Both the position numbers and the translations under genes were made by a program. From Rhodanobacteraceae bacterium (GTDB lineage Bacteria; Pseudomonadota; Gammaproteobacteria; Xanthomonadales; Rhodanobacteraceae), in NCBI GenBank assembly GCA_003142815.1, contig PLNP01000053.1:115256-179255 (forward strand): a stretch of 64,000 nucleotides of DNA, in the 5' to 3' direction. Of this stretch, positions 60,511-64,000 are shown in pieces (position 1 is the stretch's first letter; every line of letters starts with the position of its first letter). The notes below the pieces were generated by a model. It saw only the letters and a program-made list of their open reading frames with translations. It ran no database searches and was not told the DNA's origin.

Positions 60511-63500
60511 CGGCCAACGCAGCTATGCCGGAACAATTTGCGCCAACCCGACTCTTCGTCATGCTTCTCGTGCTGATCTTCTGCATTGAGGGGGCGATGA
60601 TGTTTGCGCTGGACGATCTTTTGCCGAAGGGCACCCCGGTCTGGGTGGGCGCAACCATCGATGCGGGCCTGCTCACCGCCATCACTTCCGTATTCGTGTG
60701 GTGGCTGTTCCTTCGGCCGCTCAGATTCGCCTTGCTGAGCGAGGAGTTGAAATTCCGGGAGATGGCGGAAAACATCCGCGACGTGTTCTTTCTCGTCGAT
60801 GCGGACGGCCCTCGCATGCTGTACATCAGCCCGGCCTACGAAGAGATCTCGGGCCGCAACTGCGAAAGCCTGTGCGCGAATCCGGAATCGTGGACCGAGG
60901 CGATCCACCCGGATGACCATGCATCGACCTACGAGAAGTACAAGAAAGGAATGTCGGTGGGGAATGCCGAATTCGAGTTCCGGATCGTGCGCCCGGACGG
61001 CTCGATTCGCTGGATCAACGTTAGAGGCTTTCCGGTCCGCGATGACGCCGGCAAGCTTGTACGCATTGCAGGCGTCGCCGAGGACATCACCGAACGCAAG
61101 CAGGCCGTGCGGGAATTGCGCGAAAGCAGGCAGCGCCTCGACGGCATAGTCACGTCGGCGATGGACGCGATCGTGACCGTGGACGAGGAAAAACGCATCG
61201 TGTTGAGCAATCCCGCTGCCGAAGAGATGTTCGGCTACACGGCCGCGGAGCTCCAGGGACAGTCGCTGGACCTGCTAATACCCGAGCGCTTCCGCGCAGA
61301 GCACTCGGCCCAAGTCGCCGCGTTCGGCGAGACTGGCGTCACGGCCCGCAGGAAGGGCGCATTGCGCCCGGTCAGCGGGATGCGCAAGAACGGCGAGGAA
61401 TTCCCGATCGAAGCGTCCATCTCCAAGGACGAATCGACCGGAAGGCGGTTCTTCACCACCATCCTGCGCGATATCACCGAGCGCAAGCGATTGGAGCTGG
61501 AAAAGGAGCAGTATTTAAAGTTTTTTATACTTTCAACCAACCCAATGTGTATTGCCGATCCATACGGTTGTTTCAAGCAGGTAAACCCGGCCTTTGTACA
61601 GTTGACCGGTTATTCCGAAAGCGACCTCATAGCAAAACCGTTTCTCGATTTCGTCCTGCCGGAGGACCGGCAAAGGACCGTGGATGAAATGAAACTACAG
61701 GTGGAGACCCGCCCATCATTGTATTTTGAAAACCACTACATGTGTAATGACGGCGCAGTAATCCACTTGTCGTGGACGGCCTACTTTGACAGGCACGAGC
61801 GCATTACCTACGCCACTGCGGACGACATCACTGAACGCAGGCGCGCCGAGCAGGCCTTGCACGAGAGCGAGCGTCGCTTTAGCGACCTGCTGGGAAATGT
61901 GGAGATGGTTTCATTGATGCTTGACCGCGAAGCGCGGATCACCTACTGCAACGAGTACCTCCTCCGCCTGACCGGTTGGCGACACAAGGAAGTTATCGGG
62001 CGAAACTGGTTCGAGCTTTTCGTACCGCCCGAAATTAACGATTTGAAAGACTCTTTTTTCGCGGGACTCCTCGCCAACCTGCCCGAAGCATGGCATCACG
62101 AGAACGAGATCCTCACACGTTCGGGCGAGCGTCGGCTCATTCGCTGGAACAATTCGGTGCTGCGGTCGGGAGCCGGCGATGTGATCGGAACGGCAAGCAT
62201 CGGCGAAGACATCACTGAGCAAAAGCGGGCTGAGATCAGAATCAAGCGCCTGAATCGCGTATACGCCGTGCTGAGCGGCATCGACACGCTCATCGTGCAC
62301 GTGCGCGTGCGCGACGAACTGTTCAAAGAGGCGTGCCGGATCGCGGTCGAGCACGGACAATTCAAGATGGCCTGGATAGGTATCGTCGATCGGAGCGCGA
62401 TGAAGATCGTGCCAATTGCCTCGGCGGGTGCGGAACCGGAGTTCCTGGCGCTCATCAAAGACCGTTTCTCATTGCGCGAAGATGCGCCGCTGGGAAACAC
62501 CATGAGCGCGCGTGCGGTCAGGGAAAAGAAAGCCATCGTGAGCAATGACATACGAGACGATCCAAGGGTCTCGTTCGTGAAGGAGCGCATCGAGCGCGAA
62601 CTTTACTCGATGGCTATTCTGCCTTTGCTGGTCTCGGATGACGCGGTAGGCATACTCGCACTGTACGCCGACGAACCCGGTTTTTTTGATGAAGCAGAGA
62701 TGAAGCTGTTGACGCAACTGGCCGGCGACATCGCGTTCGCGATTGATCACATCGACAAGCAGGAGCGGCTCGATTACCTCGCCTACTACGATGTGCTCAC
62801 CGGACTCGCGAATCGCACTCTGTTTCTCGAGCGGGTGGCGCAGTACATGCGCAGCGCGGTCAGCGGCGGGCACAAGCTTGCCGTGTTCCTGACCGATCTG
62901 GAGCGGTTCAAGAACATCAACGACAGCCTCGGCCAGCCGGCCGGCGACGCGCTCTTGAGGCAGGTGGCAGAGTGGCTGACGCGCAACGCGGGGGACGCCA
63001 ACCTGCTGGCGCGAGTGGGTGCGGACCATTTTGCCGTGGTGTTGCCGGAAGTAAAGCAGGGAGGCGACGTGGCGCGGCTTCTCGAGAAATGGATGGAAGC
63101 GTTTCTGGACCATCCGTTCCGCCTGAATGACGCCGTGTTCCGGATCGCCGCCAAGGTCGGCGTCGCGCTATTCCCGGATGACGGTGCCGACGCCGACACG
63201 TTGTTCAGGAACGCCGAGGCGGCACTCAAAAAGGCCAAGGCGAGCGGCGATCGATACCTGTTTCACACGCAGAAAATGACCGCAACGGTGGCCGGCAAGC
63301 TCACCCTGGAAAATCAGCTGCGCCAGGCGCTCGACAAAGAAGAATTCGTGCTCCATTACCAGCCCAAGGTGAACCTCGCGAGCGGCCAGCTCACCGGTGC
63401 CGAGGCGCTGATCCGGTGGAATGATCCGCGCACGGGCCTGGTGCCGCCGGGCCGGTTCATCCCGATCCTGGAAGAAACCGGATTGATCTATGAAGTGGGG

Positions 63501-64000
63501 CGCTGGGCGCTGCGCCAAGCCATCGCAGATTACCTGCGCTGGCGCGCCGCGGGTCTGGCTGCGGTGCGCATCGCGGTGAACGTGTCACCGCTGCAACTGC
63601 GCAATCCCGGCTTCATCGCCGAGATCAGGCAGGCCATCGGTATCGACGCGCAGGCGGCGGCTGGACTGGAACTGGAGATCACCGAAAGTCTGATCATGGA
63701 GGACGTCAAGCACAGTATCGCGAGCCTGCAGGCGATCCGCGCGATGGGTGTAAGCATCGCCATCGACGACTTCGGCACCGGCTTCTCCTCGCTCAGCTAT
63801 CTGTCCAAACTGCCGGTGGACACCCTGAAGATCGACCGCTCGTTCGTGATCGACATGACGGCCGCGCCGGAGGGACTGGCGCTGGTGTCCACGATCATCA
63901 ACCTGGCGCATTCGCTCAAGCTCAATGTGGTGGCGGAGGGCGTCGAAACCGAAGAGCAATCGCGCCTGCTCCGGCTGCTGAGCTGCGACGAAATGCAGGG
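60507..64000 (+). CDS. PAS-PAS-PAS-PAS-GAF-GGDEF(degenerate)-EAL sensor protein (incomplete at right edge)
   Basis: A membrane-anchored c-di-GMP enzyme with 1164 residues visible. Two N-terminal helices (about 15-32 and 49-68) are followed by four PAS domains (about 82-195, 205-326, 335-445, 452-573) and a GAF domain (about 585-752). The GGDEF domain has GADHF (from 838) instead of GGDEF and DLERFK in its metal loop, so cyclase activity is unlikely. The EAL domain (from about 938) keeps the key residues: GAEALIRW, VNVSPLQLRN, ITES, IDDFGTGFSS, LKID and VAEGVET. It probably hydrolyses c-di-GMP in response to PAS/GAF signals. ATG 60507 overlaps the kaiC remnant stop. Confidence 0.92.
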   Translation, partial: MTANAAMPEQFAPTRLFVMLLVLIFCIEGAMMFALDDLLPKGTPVWVGATIDAGLLTAITSVFVWWLFLRPLRFALLSEELKFREMAENIRDVFFLVDADGPRMLYISPAYEEISGRNCESLCANPESWTEAIHPDDHASTYEKYKKGMSVGNAEFEFRIVRPDGSIRWINVRGFPVRDDAGKLVRIAGVAEDITERKQAVRELRESRQRLDGIVTSAMDAIVTVDEEKRIVLSNPAAEEMFGYTAAELQGQSLDLLIPERFRAEHSAQVAAFGETGVTARRKGALRPVSGMRKNGEEFPIEASISKDESTGRRFFTTILRDITERKRLELEKEQYLKFFILSTNPMCIADPYGCFKQVNPAFVQLTGYSESDLIAKPFLDFVLPEDRQRTVDEMKLQVETRPSLYFENHYMCNDGAVIHLSWTAYFDRHERITYATADDITERRRAEQALHESERRFSDLLGNVEMVSLMLDREARITYCNEYLLRLTGWRHKEVIGRNWFELFVPPEINDLKDSFFAGLLANLPEAWHHENEILTRSGERRLIRWNNSVLRSGAGDVIGTASIGEDITEQKRAEIRIKRLNRVYAVLSGIDTLIVHVRVRDELFKEACRIAVEHGQFKMAWIGIVDRSAMKIVPIASAGAEPEFLALIKDRFSLREDAPLGNTMSARAVREKKAIVSNDIRDDPRVSFVKERIERELYSMAILPLLVSDDAVGILALYADEPGFFDEAEMKLLTQLAGDIAFAIDHIDKQERLDYLAYYDVLTGLANRTLFLERVAQYMRSAVSGGHKLAVFLTDLERFKNINDSLGQPAGDALLRQVAEWLTRNAGDANLLARVGADHFAVVLPEVKQGGDVARLLEKWMEAFLDHPFRLNDAVFRIAAKVGVALFPDDGADADTLFRNAEAALKKAKASGDRYLFHTQKMTATVAGKLTLENQLRQALDKEEFVLHYQPKVNLASGQLTGAEALIRWNDPRTGLVPPGRFIPILEETGLIYEVGRWALRQAIADYLRWRAAGLAAVRIAVNVSPLQLRNPGFIAEIRQAIGIDAQAAAGLELEITESLIMEDVKHSIASLQAIRAMGVSIAIDDFGTGFSSLSYLSKLPVDTLKIDRSFVIDMTAAPEGLALVSTIINLAHSLKLNVVAEGVETEEQSRLLRLLSCDEMQ

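Noticed and set aside
60507..64000. Active diguanylate cyclase
   Set aside because: The signature is GADHF, not GGDEF, and the metal-loop residues also differ; phosphodiesterase is the better prediction.

Overview
The window is high-GC, gene-dense bacterial DNA. Its gene content fits a Lysobacterales (Xanthomonadales) gammaproteobacterium, probably near Rhodanobacteraceae/Dokdonella. That placement is inferred from the plant-type glutamate-cysteine ligase, the lipoyl-domain-bearing E3 beside E2, a tandem dsbA array next to a cytochrome c4, a remnant with an IF-ANGFE-type C-terminus, and REP elements of the TAGGAGCGGCGCAGCCGCGA kind. No rRNA, tRNA, CRISPR array or intact transposon was seen.

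Layout. 1-12.2 kb: macromolecular-synthesis and housekeeping genes (dnaG partial, yqeY, rpsU on minus; tsaD, folB, folK on plus; a pteridine reductase, cca, an NDUFA9-like protein and slt on minus; a MidA-type methyltransferase on plus). 12.3-15.2 kb: one large TonB-dependent receptor. 15.7-19.9 kb, minus: an EEP-family hydrolase, three tandem dsbA-like genes and a cytochrome c4. 20-27 kb: engB and gshA, a bioD cluster, a free-methionine sulfoxide reductase, a TfoX C-terminal domain protein and a LOG protein. 27.4-36.3 kb: amino-sugar and polysaccharide genes (glmS, a UDP-glucuronate-4-epimerase-like protein, tviB, glmU, a large GT-C-like membrane protein, gtrA). 36.4-43.8 kb, minus: the complete F1Fo ATP synthase operon atpI-B-E-F-H-A-G-D-C. 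44-55.8 kb: accessory genes (phasin, queD, quinoprotein, glutathione transferases, greB, peroxiredoxin, hypoxanthine-DNA glycosylase, Ste24 protease). 56.1-59.5 kb: pyruvate dehydrogenase E2 and E3. 59.6-64 kb: repeat, IS481 and kaiC remnants leading into a PAS4-GAF-GGDEF-EAL sensor that runs off the right edge.

How the genes work together. GlmS and GlmU make UDP-GlcNAc. TviB would oxidise it to the uronic acid and the epimerase could invert a C4 centre, so one cluster holds a route from fructose-6-phosphate to an acidic polysaccharide precursor. A truncated sugar-transferase gene sits inside the cluster. FolB, FolK and the pteridine reductase form a folate/pterin group. AceF and Lpd are E2 and E3 of one complex; E1 is not in the window.

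The most unusual property is decay and repeat invasion. Palindromic and mosaic repeats lie in most intergenic gaps and also inside reading frames: dnaG, the linkers of aceF and lpdA, and the 3' end of atpD. At least nine genes are broken or survive as fragments: DUF4282, a GT N-terminus, dinB, a TMEM175-like gene, one clear GST plus another with a frameshift, kaiC, IS481 and others. No complete new defence or biosynthetic system was recognised. The best leads are the repeat-derived protein segments, the heptamer repeats of the atp operon, and the decayed kaiC next to the EAL sensor.
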